A DNA stretch of 64,000 nucleotides from assembly GCF_004122095.1 (NCBI RefSeq), contig NZ_SAWZ01000003.1:1-64000 (forward strand). The letters run 5' to 3'. Positions 25,186 to 34,292 of the stretch are shown here, piece by piece. The notes under the pieces are model-generated. The model worked only from the letters and a program-made list of their open reading frames with translations. It made no database searches and was not told where the DNA came from. The stretch is from Pseudoxanthomonas composti. GTDB taxonomy: Bacteria; Pseudomonadota; Gammaproteobacteria; Xanthomonadales; Xanthomonadaceae. Each line of letters begins with the position of its first letter. The stretch's first letter is position 1. The position numbers and the translations under genes are program-made.

Positions 25186-26238
25186 ATGCCCCGCAAGAAA
25201 GCCGACAGCCCGAACGCGCCGCTCGCCCCCGGACAGGCCGCGACGATCAACGACATCGCGCGCCTGTCCGGTGTGTCCAAGAAGACGGTTTCGCGGATCA
25301 TCAACGACTCGCCGCTGGTGCGGCAGGACACCCGCGAGAAGGTGCAGGCGCTGATGAAGGAGCTGGGCTATGCGCCCGATCCGCTGGCGCGCGCCCTGGC
25401 GTTCCGGCGCTCGTTCCTGATCGGCATGGTCTACGACAACCCCACCGCCCAGTACATCGTGGACATGCAGTACGGCGCGCTGGATGCCCTGCGCGGGACC
25501 AGTTTCGAACTGGTGGTCCACCCTTGCGATACGCGCAGCCCCGGCTACATCGAGGGCGTGCGCCGCTTCGTGCAGCAGCAGAAGCTGCATGGCGTGATCC
25601 TGGTGCCGCGCGCCTCGGAAGACCAGGCCCTGGTGGAGATGCTCGACCAGATCGGCTGCCGCTTCACGCGCATCGCCGCCCTGCCGCTGGATGAGACCTC
25701 GGCCACGGTGGTCACCCATGACCGCGACGGCGCGGCCGAGGCCGCCGACTACCTGCTCTCGCTGGGTCATCGCGACATCGCCCTGATCACCGGCCCGTCG
25801 GCCTACCGCTCCGCGCACGAGCGCACCTCCGGCTTCCTCGAGGCGCTGGAGCGGCGTGGCCTGCGGCTGCCGCCCGAGCGCATCATCGAGGCCGGCTACA
25901 CCTTCGAATCGGGCGTGGCCGCCGCCGAGAAGCTGCTGCTGGGCGGGCAGCGCCCGACGGCGATCTTCACCGGCAACGACGAAATGGCCGCCGGTGTGTA
26001 CAAGGTCGCCATGCGCGCCGGGCTGACCATCCCGCGCCAGCTTTCGATCATCGGCTACGACGACAGCCCGCTGGCCTCGCGCCTGTGGCCGTCGCTGACC
26101 TCGGTGCGGCGACAGACGCGCGACACCGGCCGCACCGCGGCGGCGATGCTGATCCAGCCCGAAGGCAGCGCCCTGCGCACCGCCAGCGTGCGCCCGCACC
26201 TGGCCGTGCGCGACAGCTGCCAACCCCCCGAGCTCTGA
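25186..26238 (+). CDS. LacI family regulator, likely KdgR-type repressor of the pectin locus
   Basis: A 350-residue LacI/GalR protein. The HTH lies at about 19-40 (ATINDIARLSGVSKKTVSRI) with the hinge to about 75. The effector domain includes FLIGMVYDNPTAQYIVDMQ, VILVPRASEDQ, DYLLSLGHRDIALITGPSAY, FTGNDEMAAGVY and LSIIGYDDSPLASRLWP. It sits between the transport/GH43 operon and kduI-kduD, and similar palindromes lie before five transcription units of the locus. Effector is probably KDG or a related keto-deoxy acid. It is not homologous to the IclR-type KdgR of enterobacteria. Target assignment is inference from operator positions. Confidence 0.9.
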   Translation: MPRKKADSPNAPLAPGQAATINDIARLSGVSKKTVSRIINDSPLVRQDTREKVQALMKELGYAPDPLARALAFRRSFLIGMVYDNPTAQYIVDMQYGALDALRGTSFELVVHPCDTRSPGYIEGVRRFVQQQKLHGVILVPRASEDQALVEMLDQIGCRFTRIAALPLDETSATVVTHDRDGAAEAADYLLSLGHRDIALITGPSAYRSAHERTSGFLEALERRGLRLPPERIIEAGYTFESGVAAAEKLLLGGQRPTAIFTGNDEMAAGVYKVAMRAGLTIPRQLSIIGYDDSPLASRLWPSLTSVRRQTRDTGRTAAAMLIQPEGSALRTASVRPHLAVRDSCQPPEL

Positions 26239-26287
26239 ACCTCCCGCCGGCTACGTCCAAAGTCGGACGCGGTTGCGGCGCCGCGAT

Positions 26288-26317
26288 ATGACACCGGTTA
26301 CCTGTTTTGGCTAGAAT
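26288..26317 (+). promoter_or_regulatory. kduI promoter with LacI/KdgR-type operator
   Basis: The operator TGACACCGGTTACC occupies 26289-26302. ATGACA at 26288-26293 can serve as a -35 box, with TAGAAT at 26312-26317 as -10 after an 18 nt spacer. The operator would cover the -35 element, which suits repression. The kduI ATG is 52 nt further on. Confidence 0.7.
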
Positions 26318-26369
26318 CGTTCTTCCGCCCGCCGTGACCATGCCCGGGCGGCTCGACCCAGGAGAGCCC

Positions 26370-27218
26370 ATGTACGCCAAGACCCATTACGCCACCCACC
26401 CGGCCGCCATCGACGGCGTCAGCAACGACGCACTGCGCGAGCTGTACCTGCTGGATGGCCTGTTCGTGGACGATGCGATCACGCTCAAGTACACCCACTA
26501 CGAGCGCTTCGTCCTCGGCGGCGTGTGCCCGCGCACGCAGGCCATCGCGCTGCCGGCGCAGACCGAGCCGGCCTCTGCCGCCGGTCACCCGTTCCTGGAG
26601 CGCCGCGAGCTGGGCGTGATCAACGTCGGCGCCGGCACCGGCACGGTGACGGTGGATGGCACCGCCCACACGCTGGGGCCCAAGGATGGCCTGTACATCC
26701 CGATGGGCAGCACCGAGGTGAGCTTCGCCTCGGACGATGCCGCCACCCCGGCGGCGTTCTACCTGGCCTCCACCCCGGCGCACGCGCGCTTTGAGGTCAA
26801 GAAGATCTCCATCGCCGATGCGGTGCCGCTGGAGCGCGGCGCGCTGGAGACCAGCAACGAGCGCACCATCTACCAGTACATCGTGCCGGCCACCTGCCAG
26901 TCCTCGCAGCTGCTGCTGGGGCTGACCATCCTCAAGCCCGGCAGCGTCTGGAACACCATGCCGCCGCACCTGCACGACCGCCGCAGCGAGGTCTATTTCT
27001 ATTTCGACCTGGGCCAGAACGACCGCGTGTACCACTTCATGGGCGAGCCCCACGCGCAGCGTCACCTGGTGATCGGCAACAACGAAGCGGTGGTCTCCCC
27101 GCCGTGGTCGATCCACATGGGCGCGGGCACCTCCAACTACGCCTTCATCTGGGCCATGGGCGGCGAAAACCTGGACTACACCGACATGCACGTGCTGGAC
27201 ATCTGCCAGCTCAAGTGA
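26370..27218 (+). CDS. kduI: 4-deoxy-L-threo-5-hexosulose-uronate ketol-isomerase
   Basis: Converts 5-keto-4-deoxyuronate, from unsaturated galacturonate, to 3-deoxy-D-glycero-2,5-hexodiulosonate (EC 5.3.1.17). The 282 residues match the family length. The cupin zinc site is seen in [16 protein letters not shown] and the distal histidine in [10 protein letters not shown]. The C-terminus [18 protein letters not shown] is diagnostic of KduI. ATG 26370 follows CCAGGAGAGCCC and is preferred to the in-frame start at 26307, which would lie upstream of the -10 box. It is followed by kduD after 43 bp. Confidence 0.96.
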   Translation: MYAKTHYATHPAAIDGVSNDALRELYLLDGLFVDDAITLKYTHYERFVLGGVCPRTQAIALPAQTEPASAAGHPFLERRELGVINVGAGTGTVTVDGTAHTLGPKDGLYIPMGSTEVSFASDDAATPAAFYLASTPAHARFEVKKISIADAVPLERGALETSNERTIYQYIVPATCQSSQLLLGLTILKPGSVWNTMPPHLHDRRSEVYFYFDLGQNDRVYHFMGEPHAQRHLVIGNNEAVVSPPWSIHMGAGTSNYAFIWAMGGENLDYTDMHVLDICQLK

Positions 27219-27261
27219 TGCGCCGCGCATCGGCTTCTCCATTCGCACCAGGACACGCGCA

Positions 27262-28020
27262 ATGACCTCACATCCGTTCGATCTGCAAGGCAAGGTGGCG
27301 CTGGTCACCGGGGGCAACGTCGGCCTGGGGCAGGGCATCGCCGTGGCCCTGGCGCAGGCAGGGGCCGACATCGTCTCCGTGGCCCGTCGCCCCTCGGAGG
27401 AGACCGGCGAGCAGGTGCGCGCGCTGGGCCGTCGCTTCCTCAGCATCGAAGCCGACCTCGGCACACTCGAGCCCATCCCGCAGCTGCTGGCGCGCACGCT
27501 GGAGGAGATGGGCGGGCTGCATGTGCTGGTCAACAACGCCGGCATCATCCGCCGCGCCGATGCGGTGGATTTCAGCGAGGAAGACTGGGATGCAGTGATG
27601 AACGTGAACCTCAAGGGCACGTTCTTCCTGACCCAGGCCGTGGGCAAGCACTTCATCGCCCAGGGCGGCGGCAAGGTCATCAACATCGCCTCCATGCTGT
27701 CCTTCCAGGGCGGCATCCGCGTGCCCTCGTACACGGCCAGCAAGTCCGGCATCGCCGGGCTGACCCGATTGCTGGCCAACGAGTGGGCGGCCAAGGGCGT
27801 GTGCGTCAACGCCATCGCCCCGGGCTACATGGAAACGGACAACACCACCCAGCTGCGCGCCGACGCCGACCGCAACCGCTCCATCCTCGAGCGCATCCCC
27901 GCCGCGCGCTGGGGCAAGCCCTCGGACCTGGGCGGTGCGGCGGTGTTCCTGGCCAGCGCCGCTTCGGACTACGTGCACGGCGCGATCCTGCCGGTGGATG
28001 GCGGCTGGCTGGCGCGCTGA
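27262..28020 (+). CDS. kduD: 2-dehydro-3-deoxy-D-gluconate 5-dehydrogenase
   Basis: A classical short-chain dehydrogenase of 252 residues that reduces the KduI product to KDG (EC 1.1.1.127). It has the nucleotide motif TGGNVGLGQG, NNAG, catalytic Ser in NIASMLSFQGG and YTASK with Tyr and Lys, then the KduD-typical PGYMETDNTTQLR and a C-terminus GAILPVDGGWLAR. Directly downstream of kduI in one transcription unit. The next 295 bp, up to the sugar porter, show no gene or clear terminator. Confidence 0.95.
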   Translation: MTSHPFDLQGKVALVTGGNVGLGQGIAVALAQAGADIVSVARRPSEETGEQVRALGRRFLSIEADLGTLEPIPQLLARTLEEMGGLHVLVNNAGIIRRADAVDFSEEDWDAVMNVNLKGTFFLTQAVGKHFIAQGGGKVINIASMLSFQGGIRVPSYTASKSGIAGLTRLLANEWAAKGVCVNAIAPGYMETDNTTQLRADADRNRSILERIPAARWGKPSDLGGAAVFLASAASDYVHGAILPVDGGWLAR

Positions 28021-28315
28021 TCGGTGGGGCGGCTGGACGCCTTGTGCCAGCGGCTGCGAAGAAAACTTCCCGGGCCAGCACCTTCGCCGATGAATCGGCT
28101 CCCACAGGGGCCGGCGCTGCACGTTGAAGGGAGGGCACAGAACCCGGTCAGCGCCTCCGCGCGGTGCTGCGGATCGATGCACCGCAACATCCCCGTGCCG
28201 AGCGAGCGCCTATGATCCGGCAGGTCCTGGGCCGGCCGCGCGACGCGCGCGTCGGCCGGCAGAGGTGTCCACCCCTGGGCGCATCGCCCGGCGGACATCG
28301 GACACGGGAGCCTGC

Positions 28316-29728
28316 ATGCGCACCACGACGGTCGGCGGCGAAGAGAACACCGGCTTCATCATCCTCATCAGCTGCGTGGCCACGCTGGGCGGCTTCCTGT
28401 TCGGCTTCGACAGCGGGGTCATCAACGGCACCGTGGATGGGCTGAAGCAGACCTTCCACTCCAGCTCGGCGGGCCTGGGCTTCGAAGTGGCCTCGATGCT
28501 GCTGGGCTGCGCTGCAGGCGCCTTCATCGCCGCGCGCCTGGCCGATGCCTGGGGCCGGCGCACGGTGCTCATCATCTCGGCGGTGCTGTTCCTGGTGTCG
28601 GCCCTGGGGGCCGGCAGCGCGAGCAGCTCACTGGTGTTCATCAGTGCGCGCGTGCTCGGCGGCTTCGCGGTGGGCGCGGCCAGCGTGATCTCCCCGGCCT
28701 ACATCGCCGAGGTCGCCTCGGCGCGTTATCGCGGCCGGCTGGCCACGCTGCAGCAGATCGCCATCATCTCCGGGCTGTTCTGCGCCTTCCTGTCCAACTA
28801 CTTCCTGGCCAGGGCCGCCGGTGCTTCGACCGAACCACTCTGGGGCGGACATGCGGCCTGGCGCTGGATGTTCTGGATGCAGGCCTTTCCGTCCCTGCTG
28901 TTCCTCGTCCTGCTGCTGGCCATCCCCGAGAGCCCGCGCTACCTGGCGATGAAGGGCCGGCTGGAGGCGGCAGGCGCGGTGCTGGCGCGCCTGTACGGGG
29001 CATCGTCGGCGCAGCGCAAGCTCAAGGACATCGGCGGCACGCTGGCGCAGGATCACCACCGCCCCAAGCTGTCTGACCTGATCCACCCGCAGACCGGCAG
29101 GATGCGCCCCATCATCTGGGTCGGCTTCGGCCTGGCGATGCTGCAGCAGCTGGTCGGCATCAACGTGGTGTTCTACTACGGCGCCGTGCTGTGGCAGGCG
29201 GTGGGGTTTTCCGAATCCGACGCGCTGCTGATCAACGTGCTCTCGGCCGGCCTGAGCATCGGCGCCTGCAGCGTCACCATCGCACTGGTGGATCGCATCG
29301 GCCGCAAACCGCTGCTGCTGTTCGGCTCCATCGGCATGACCATCGCTCTGGCGGTGGTGGCCTGGTGCTTTGCCGGCGCATCCACCGAGAACGGCGCGCT
29401 CAAGCTGTCCGAAAGCGCCGGCCTGGTCGCCCTGGTGGCCGCCAACACCTACGTGGTGTTCTTCAACTCCACCTGGGGCCCGGTGATGTGGGTGATGCTG
29501 GGCGAGATGTTCCAGAACCAGATCCGTGGCTCGGCCCTGGCCGTGGCCGGCGCCGCGCACTGGACCTCCAATTTCCTCATCACCATCTCCTTCCCGGTGC
29601 TGCTGACCACCGTCGGCCTGGCCGTGGCCTACGGTCTCTACGCGACCGCCGCCTTCCTCTCGATCCTGTTCGTCGCCCGCTACGTCAAGGAAACCGCCGG
29701 GCGCGAGCTGGAGGACATGCAGGGCTGA
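28316..29728 (+). CDS. MFS sugar porter (SP family)
   Basis: A 12-helix inner-membrane transporter of 470 residues. Sugar porter signatures are GGFLFGFDSGVINGTVDG, DAWGRR, PESPRYLAMKGR, QQLVGINVVFYYG, DRIGRKPLLLFG and a late WGPVMWVMLGEMF. The substrate is a neutral sugar proton-symported into the cell; arabinose, galactose or rhamnose from pectin side chains are candidates. It lies downstream of kduD in the same orientation. ATG 28316 gives a short cytoplasmic N-terminus. It overlaps the following gene by TGATG. Confidence 0.9.
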   Translation: MRTTTVGGEENTGFIILISCVATLGGFLFGFDSGVINGTVDGLKQTFHSSSAGLGFEVASMLLGCAAGAFIAARLADAWGRRTVLIISAVLFLVSALGAGSASSSLVFISARVLGGFAVGAASVISPAYIAEVASARYRGRLATLQQIAIISGLFCAFLSNYFLARAAGASTEPLWGGHAAWRWMFWMQAFPSLLFLVLLLAIPESPRYLAMKGRLEAAGAVLARLYGASSAQRKLKDIGGTLAQDHHRPKLSDLIHPQTGRMRPIIWVGFGLAMLQQLVGINVVFYYGAVLWQAVGFSESDALLINVLSAGLSIGACSVTIALVDRIGRKPLLLFGSIGMTIALAVVAWCFAGASTENGALKLSESAGLVALVAANTYVVFFNSTWGPVMWVMLGEMFQNQIRGSALAVAGAAHWTSNFLITISFPVLLTTVGLAVAYGLYATAAFLSILFVARYVKETAGRELEDMQG

Positions 29729-30777
29729 TGCGGCAGGGCCGCGCCGCCGCCGCTGGGCCCGCAATGCACGTCGCCTCGCAGCGAAGGCGCTGGATCGCAA
29801 GGGCGCTGATCGGAGGCCTGGCCCTGCTGGCTTCCAGCGCACAGGCGCAGGTGGACGATGCCCAGCGCTTCGCGCAGGTGTGGACCGCCGCCGATGGCCA
29901 TCCGGATGTGGCCGCCCTGGACGCCGGCTATCTCGCACCCGCCAGCGCGGGGCTGCGCGCGTTCGTTCCCGAGTACATCGGCGATGCCAAGCGCCTGGCC
30001 GAGGCGATCGTCCGGGCGCCGGCGGCGTACCGGCATGCGTTGGCGGTCTGCCTGCCGGACGCCGACACCGTCAATGTGGTGATGGACGAGGTCCTGACGC
30101 GCTACGGCGCACACATGCCGGTGCCTGCGCGCCCTGCGGTGCACCTGCTGTTCGGCGCCAACACCTCTGCAGGCACCACGCTGTCCGGCGCGATCTACAT
30201 CGGCCTGGAAAAGGCCTGCGAGGGTGTCGCCGATGCGGCCGCCTTCCGCACGCGCCTGCAAGGGCTGCTGGCCCATGAACTGGTGCACGTGCTGCAGCCA
30301 CCGATGGCCGACGACGCGCGCCGCGACCTGCTGGCCTGGGCGCTGCGCGAAGGCACGGCCAACATGGTCGGCGCGCTGGTGCTGGGGCAGCCCTATACAG
30401 GCGCGCAGGACAGCTGGGCGATATCCCGCGAAGCCATGCTGTGGCCGCGCTTCCAGCAGGACCGGCAAACGATGCTGCAGCATTGGCCCAAGGGCGGCGA
30501 GCCGGATCCGCAAGCCCTGGCCGCCGGCACGCGCTGGTTCTGGAATGCCGGCACGGCCGAGGGCTGGCCGCCCGACCTGGGCTACTGGGTAGGGCAGCGC
30601 ATCGCCGCGCAGTGGTACCAACGCCAGGGCCAGGCGGCGGGCGCACTGTCGCAGCTGGTCGGTGCGCGCAGCCCTGCCCAGGTCCTGGCGCAGAGCGGCT
30701 ACGCGCCGGACCGCCACGCGCCAGCGGCCGCCTCCGACCGCCAGGCCCGCGGCGCGATGGGCGTTTCCGCGCCCTGA
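29728..30777 (+). CDS. Exported metalloprotease-like protein with HELVH motif
   Basis: A 349-residue protein with a signal peptide (RRRWIARALIGGLALLASSAQA). The motif LLAHELVHVLQ, near residue 190, is a gluzincin-type zinc site, and the later glutamate in ALREGTANMVGALVLG could be the third ligand, as in DUF2268-like predicted Zn proteases. No close family is recognised. The start at 29728 overlaps the stop of the sugar porter, so it is probably cotranscribed. A downstream ATG at 29764 also fits the signal peptide but lacks a ribosome binding site. Link to pectin use is unclear. Confidence 0.75.
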   Translation: MRQGRAAAAGPAMHVASQRRRWIARALIGGLALLASSAQAQVDDAQRFAQVWTAADGHPDVAALDAGYLAPASAGLRAFVPEYIGDAKRLAEAIVRAPAAYRHALAVCLPDADTVNVVMDEVLTRYGAHMPVPARPAVHLLFGANTSAGTTLSGAIYIGLEKACEGVADAAAFRTRLQGLLAHELVHVLQPPMADDARRDLLAWALREGTANMVGALVLGQPYTGAQDSWAISREAMLWPRFQQDRQTMLQHWPKGGEPDPQALAAGTRWFWNAGTAEGWPPDLGYWVGQRIAAQWYQRQGQAAGALSQLVGARSPAQVLAQSGYAPDRHAPAAASDRQARGAMGVSAP

Positions 30778-30981
30778 GCGCCGCGCACCCGCGCCTTGCC
30801 GCGTCGTGCGACACCGGGCCCATGCTTCGGGTCGCCGCGCCCCTGCCTCCAAGGTCCACGGGTACCCGGACTGGCAAGACGCTGGCGGCGCAGCGCTGTA
30901 CGATGCGCGGCTCATGTTGTTCACGGGCCCGGCCCAGGCATAGAAGATGGTGTTCCACGCGCAATTCGATGGGTGGCGGTC

Positions 30982-32619
30982 ATGACGGCCCTCGCGTCGG
31001 ACCACGAGGACGTCGAAGAGCAGGAAGAAGGCAGCGCGCGCAAGTCCGACTGGAATGCCGAGCCGGCCGCCGCGGCCAAGACCCTGGCGGTGTTCGAGGC
31101 CATCGGCGCGGCGCCCAACGGCCTGCGCTCCTCGGACATCGTGCAGCTGCTCGAACTGCCGCGCACCACCGTCTACCGCATCCTCACCGGCCTGGTGGAC
31201 CGTGGGCTGATCCGCAAGGACAAGCGCCGCCGCATGTTCCACCTGGGCGCGCGCTTCCTGCAGCTGGCGCACGATGCCAACCCCGCGCCCGAGCTGCTGG
31301 CTGCCGCGCACATCGAGCTGCGCTACCTGCGCGCGGCTACCGGCGAGACCGCCTACCTGTCCGTACGCGACGAGCTGCAGACCCTGGTGCTGGAGTGCTG
31401 CCACGGCGTGCACTCGGTGCGGCCGTCCTCGCTGGTCGGCCAGCCCAAGCCGTTGCACTGCACCAGCCAGGGCAAGGCCATCGTCGCCTACCTGGATGGC
31501 GAGGAGCGCGCGGCCGTGCTCAAGCAGCTGACCATGCAGCGCATGACCGACAAGACCATCGTCTCGCGCAAGCGCCTCAACAGCGAGCTGCAGCAGGTTC
31601 GCGCGCGTGGCTATGCCATCGACGATGAGGAAAGCCTGCCCGGCGTGCGCTGCGTCGGCGCGCCCATCCGCAATGCCAAGGGCGAGATCGCCGGCGCGCT
31701 GAGCGTGTCCGGGCCCAGCTTCCGCCTGGATCAGGCGCGCATCGACAGCATCGGCCAGGAGCTGGTGGATGCGGCCCGCCGCGTCAACGAGCGCCTGGTG
31801 GCCGAGGTCTCGATCAAGCAGGACGCCCGGGTCGAGCCGGTGGGCGAGGACATCCGCGTGGAGGGCGCCTCGCCGGTGGCCTGCGCCGAAGGGCTGTTCA
31901 TGATCGACCGCCAGGGCGCGGCCGTGGTGCGCGTGCACGGCGGCAAGCTGCAGCCGGTGCACCGGCCGGGCGAAGCGCCGCTGTGGCTGACCCACGACGG
32001 CCATGCCCTGCTGTGCGGCACCAGCGAAAGCGTGGAGGCGCTGGCCTTCGGCAAGGGCAAGGCGGCCACCTCGACCATCATGCGCACCTGGCGCGGCACC
32101 GCGCCCTCGCTGGTGTGCGCCGACCCGGAAGGCCGGCTGTGGGCCGCGCAGGCCGACGGCGCCGGCGGCTGGTCGCTGCGCTGCCTGGACATGCAGCGCA
32201 CCGAGCGCTGGCACCTGGACCAGCAGATCACCAGCCTGTGCTGGAGCGCCGATGGCCTGCGCCTGTTCGCCGCCTGCGCCGATGCCCGCACCATCTTCGT
32301 GATGACCCTGGAAGACACACGCGTGCGCCGTTTCGTCTCGGTCCCGGAGATCTCCGGCCGCCTGGGCGGCATGGCCACCGATCGCAACGGCGCGCTCTGG
32401 GTCGCCCTGCGGCATTCCTGGAGCGTGGTGCGCTATTCCGGCGACGGCGCGCTGACCAAGGTCATCGGCCTGCCGGTGCCGGACCCGACCGACCTGTGCG
32501 TGGATGCAGCCAGCCAGTCGCTGTACGTCACCACCTCACCGGCGGCGATCACCGCGGAAATGGCCTCGCACGTGAGCACCCGCAGCAGCCTGCTGCGGAT
32601 CGACCTGTCAGGCGGCTGA
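30982..32619 (+). CDS. IclR family regulator fused to an SMP-30/gluconolactonase-like propeller
   Basis: A 545-residue protein. Residues about 30-95 form the IclR winged HTH (KTLAVFEAIGAAPNGLRSSD, LPRTTVYRILTGLVDRGLI) and about 105-285 the IclR effector domain (GETAYLSVRDELQTLVLECC, HCTSQGKAIVAYLDGEE). A C-terminal domain of about 250 residues reads as a six-bladed propeller of the SMP-30 kind (EGLFMIDRQGAAVVRV, VCADPEGRLWAAQADG, GGMATDRNGALWVAL, PTDLCVDAASQSLYVTT). IclR proteins normally stop near residue 260, so the propeller is an extra, presumably sensory or lactonase-derived, module. It may regulate the neighbouring sugar genes, but no operator could be assigned. Confidence 0.88.
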   Translation: MTALASDHEDVEEQEEGSARKSDWNAEPAAAAKTLAVFEAIGAAPNGLRSSDIVQLLELPRTTVYRILTGLVDRGLIRKDKRRRMFHLGARFLQLAHDANPAPELLAAAHIELRYLRAATGETAYLSVRDELQTLVLECCHGVHSVRPSSLVGQPKPLHCTSQGKAIVAYLDGEERAAVLKQLTMQRMTDKTIVSRKRLNSELQQVRARGYAIDDEESLPGVRCVGAPIRNAKGEIAGALSVSGPSFRLDQARIDSIGQELVDAARRVNERLVAEVSIKQDARVEPVGEDIRVEGASPVACAEGLFMIDRQGAAVVRVHGGKLQPVHRPGEAPLWLTHDGHALLCGTSESVEALAFGKGKAATSTIMRTWRGTAPSLVCADPEGRLWAAQADGAGGWSLRCLDMQRTERWHLDQQITSLCWSADGLRLFAACADARTIFVMTLEDTRVRRFVSVPEISGRLGGMATDRNGALWVALRHSWSVVRYSGDGALTKVIGLPVPDPTDLCVDAASQSLYVTTSPAAITAEMASHVSTRSSLLRIDLSGG

Positions 32620-32812
32620 GGCTCGGGCAGGGAAAGAGCGCCGGGTACTCTCGTCCGGCGCTGGCGTCTGGGCCAGCAGGTGCCCACGCCATCCTGGCGG
32701 TCCCTGTGGGCGGGAGCTCACGCGCCACCCTGTAGGCGCGGAGACTTGCGCGGCATCATCGGCAACGCGCGGCCCGTCTTGAGGCGGGTCCGGAAGCCGC
32801 GTTGCGATTCGT

Positions 32813-32989
32813 TCAGCTTGCCTGGTCGTGCGGCGGCGGGTCCGCGGGGGTGTGGTCGCGGTCCTTGACCCGGCGGTGCTTGTCGATGTCCTCCGGGGTC
32901 TGCGCGCCGTCATCGCGCTGCCCACCACCGGGTTTTCCGCGGGGATCCGGGGTTTCCCGGTAGCCGGGCGAGGGGTTCTGCTGGGTCAT
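32813..32989 (-). CDS. Small hydrophilic disordered protein
   Basis: A 58-residue protein rich in Pro, Gly, Asp, Lys and Arg (PGYRETPDPRGKPGGGQRDD, ending PADPPPHDQAS), with no hydrophobic core. ATG 32989 has a strong ribosome binding site (AAAGGAG, 7 nt upstream), the main evidence that it is real. It resembles small stress-type proteins of this bacterial family; function unknown. Flanking gaps of 193 and 157 bp hold no other gene. Confidence 0.65.
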   Translation of the reverse strand: MTQQNPSPGYRETPDPRGKPGGGQRDDGAQTPEDIDKHRRVKDRDHTPADPPPHDQAS

Positions 32990-33146
32990 GGCGATGCTCC
33001 TTTCGGGTTCCGCGCAGCCTGACCGGGGCCGGGTCAATGGATCGCGAAATCCCCGAGGCGTGAAGCGCGGCCGCACTGTGCTCGACGTCACGTTTACAAA
33101 GTCGGAGCAAGACTCAATCCGATGGCCCCCCGAGGAGATCCCCCGC

Positions 33147-33503
33147 ATGTCGCCCTGGCACTATCGCAAGCTGCGCGCCTTCTTCACCGCAGAGCGCTTC
33201 CACAAGCTCACCCCCGCGCAGGCGCGGCGCACCCTGGTCCTGCTGGTCCCGGACTACCGCACCGCCGAGGAGCGGCCGGTGCTGACCGATGTCTTTGGCG
33301 TGCGCTGGTTCACCGGGCCTGAACGCGCACTCGCCGATGCTTTGTGGCGTCACGTCGAGGGGCGCCTGCCCCGCGTCGAAAGCATGCAGTCGCGCCGCTG
33401 GCAGCCTGTCGAGGGCGGCCAGGGACTGTGGGCAGTCGATGCCGGCGCCATGGATGGCGTCCTCCCGGCGGATATTCCTGCCCTCGTTCCGAGAATGACC
33501 TGA
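33147..33503 (+). CDS. Uncharacterised 118-residue protein, translationally coupled to a response regulator
   Basis: Soluble, Arg/Ala-rich, with no signal peptide (starts SPWHYRKLRAFFTAERFHKL). It includes RTLVLLVPDYRTAEERPVL and FGVRWFTGPERALADALWRH. The stop codon overlaps the start of the response regulator (TGATG at 33501), which suggests a shared function. A ribosome binding site GAGGAGAT lies before ATG 33147. No family recognised. Confidence 0.75.
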   Translation: MSPWHYRKLRAFFTAERFHKLTPAQARRTLVLLVPDYRTAEERPVLTDVFGVRWFTGPERALADALWRHVEGRLPRVESMQSRRWQPVEGGQGLWAVDAGAMDGVLPADIPALVPRMT

Positions 33504-34222
33504 TGTCAGACCGCTCCACCCGCAAGATCGTGTTGCTCGTTGAAGACAACCGCCAACTGTCAGAAGCCGAAGGCGCTTTCCTTGAATCGGCGGGTTACGA
33601 CGTCGATTACGCGATGGATGGGATGGAGGGCTATCGCCTGGCCACGGAGAACCACTACGACGTGATCGTGCTGGACGTGGGCCTGCCGCGCATCGACGGC
33701 CTGGAGTTCTGCCGTCGCCTGCGCACCGAGGCGCGCAAGGCCACGCCGGTGCTGATGCTGACGGCGCGCGACACCCTGGACGACAAGGTCGCCGGGCTTG
33801 AGGCGGGTGCCGACGATTACCTGACCAAGCCGTTCGCCGTGCAGGAACTGCGCGCCCGCATCGAGGCGCTGGTGCGCCGCGTGCGCCGCGAGGTCGGCGG
33901 CGGCGAGCAGCTGGAGGTCGGTGGCCTGGTGCTGGACCTGCTGAGCCACACGGTCAAGCGCGAAGGCCGCACGCTCAACGTCTCGCCGATCGGCATGCAG
34001 CTGCTCAGCATCCTGATGCGGGCCTCGCCGGCGGTGGTGAGCCGGCAGGACATCGAGCGCGAAATCTGGGGCGGCAACCTGCCCGACTCGGATACCTTGC
34101 GCAGCCACCTCTACAACCTGCGCAAGGTCGTGGACAAGCCGTTCGATCACCCGCTGATCCACACGGTGATGAGCTTCGGGTTCCGCATCGCCGACGCGCG
34201 CTCGGAAGTCTCGGCCACCTGA
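33503..34222 (+). CDS. OmpR/PhoB-type response regulator without a nearby kinase
   Basis: A 239-residue two-domain regulator. The receiver, about 8-125, has the acidic pair ED, phospho-acceptor Asp in YDVIVLDVGLP, Thr in LMLTARDT and Lys in DYLTKPF. The winged-helix DNA-binding domain, about 140-232, includes GLVLDLLSHTVKREGRTLNV and SHLYNLRKVVDKPF. No histidine kinase is encoded within the window, so it is an orphan or its partner lies elsewhere. A strong terminator follows 26 bp after the stop. Confidence 0.93.
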   Translation: MSDRSTRKIVLLVEDNRQLSEAEGAFLESAGYDVDYAMDGMEGYRLATENHYDVIVLDVGLPRIDGLEFCRRLRTEARKATPVLMLTARDTLDDKVAGLEAGADDYLTKPFAVQELRARIEALVRRVRREVGGGEQLEVGGLVLDLLSHTVKREGRTLNVSPIGMQLLSILMRASPAVVSRQDIEREIWGGNLPDSDTLRSHLYNLRKVVDKPFDHPLIHTVMSFGFRIADARSEVSAT

Positions 34223-34248
34223 GCCGGCCTGCCTGCCTGACACCTCGA

Positions 34249-34276
34249 CGCCCGCCTGGACCCAGGCGGGCGTTTT
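34249..34276 (+). terminator. Rho-independent terminator after the response regulator
   Basis: An 11 bp perfect stem (CGCCCGCCTGG paired with CCAGGCGGGCG, 2 nt loop) followed by TTTT. Confidence 0.85.
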
Positions 34277-34292
34277 CGTCGGGGCGGGTGCC

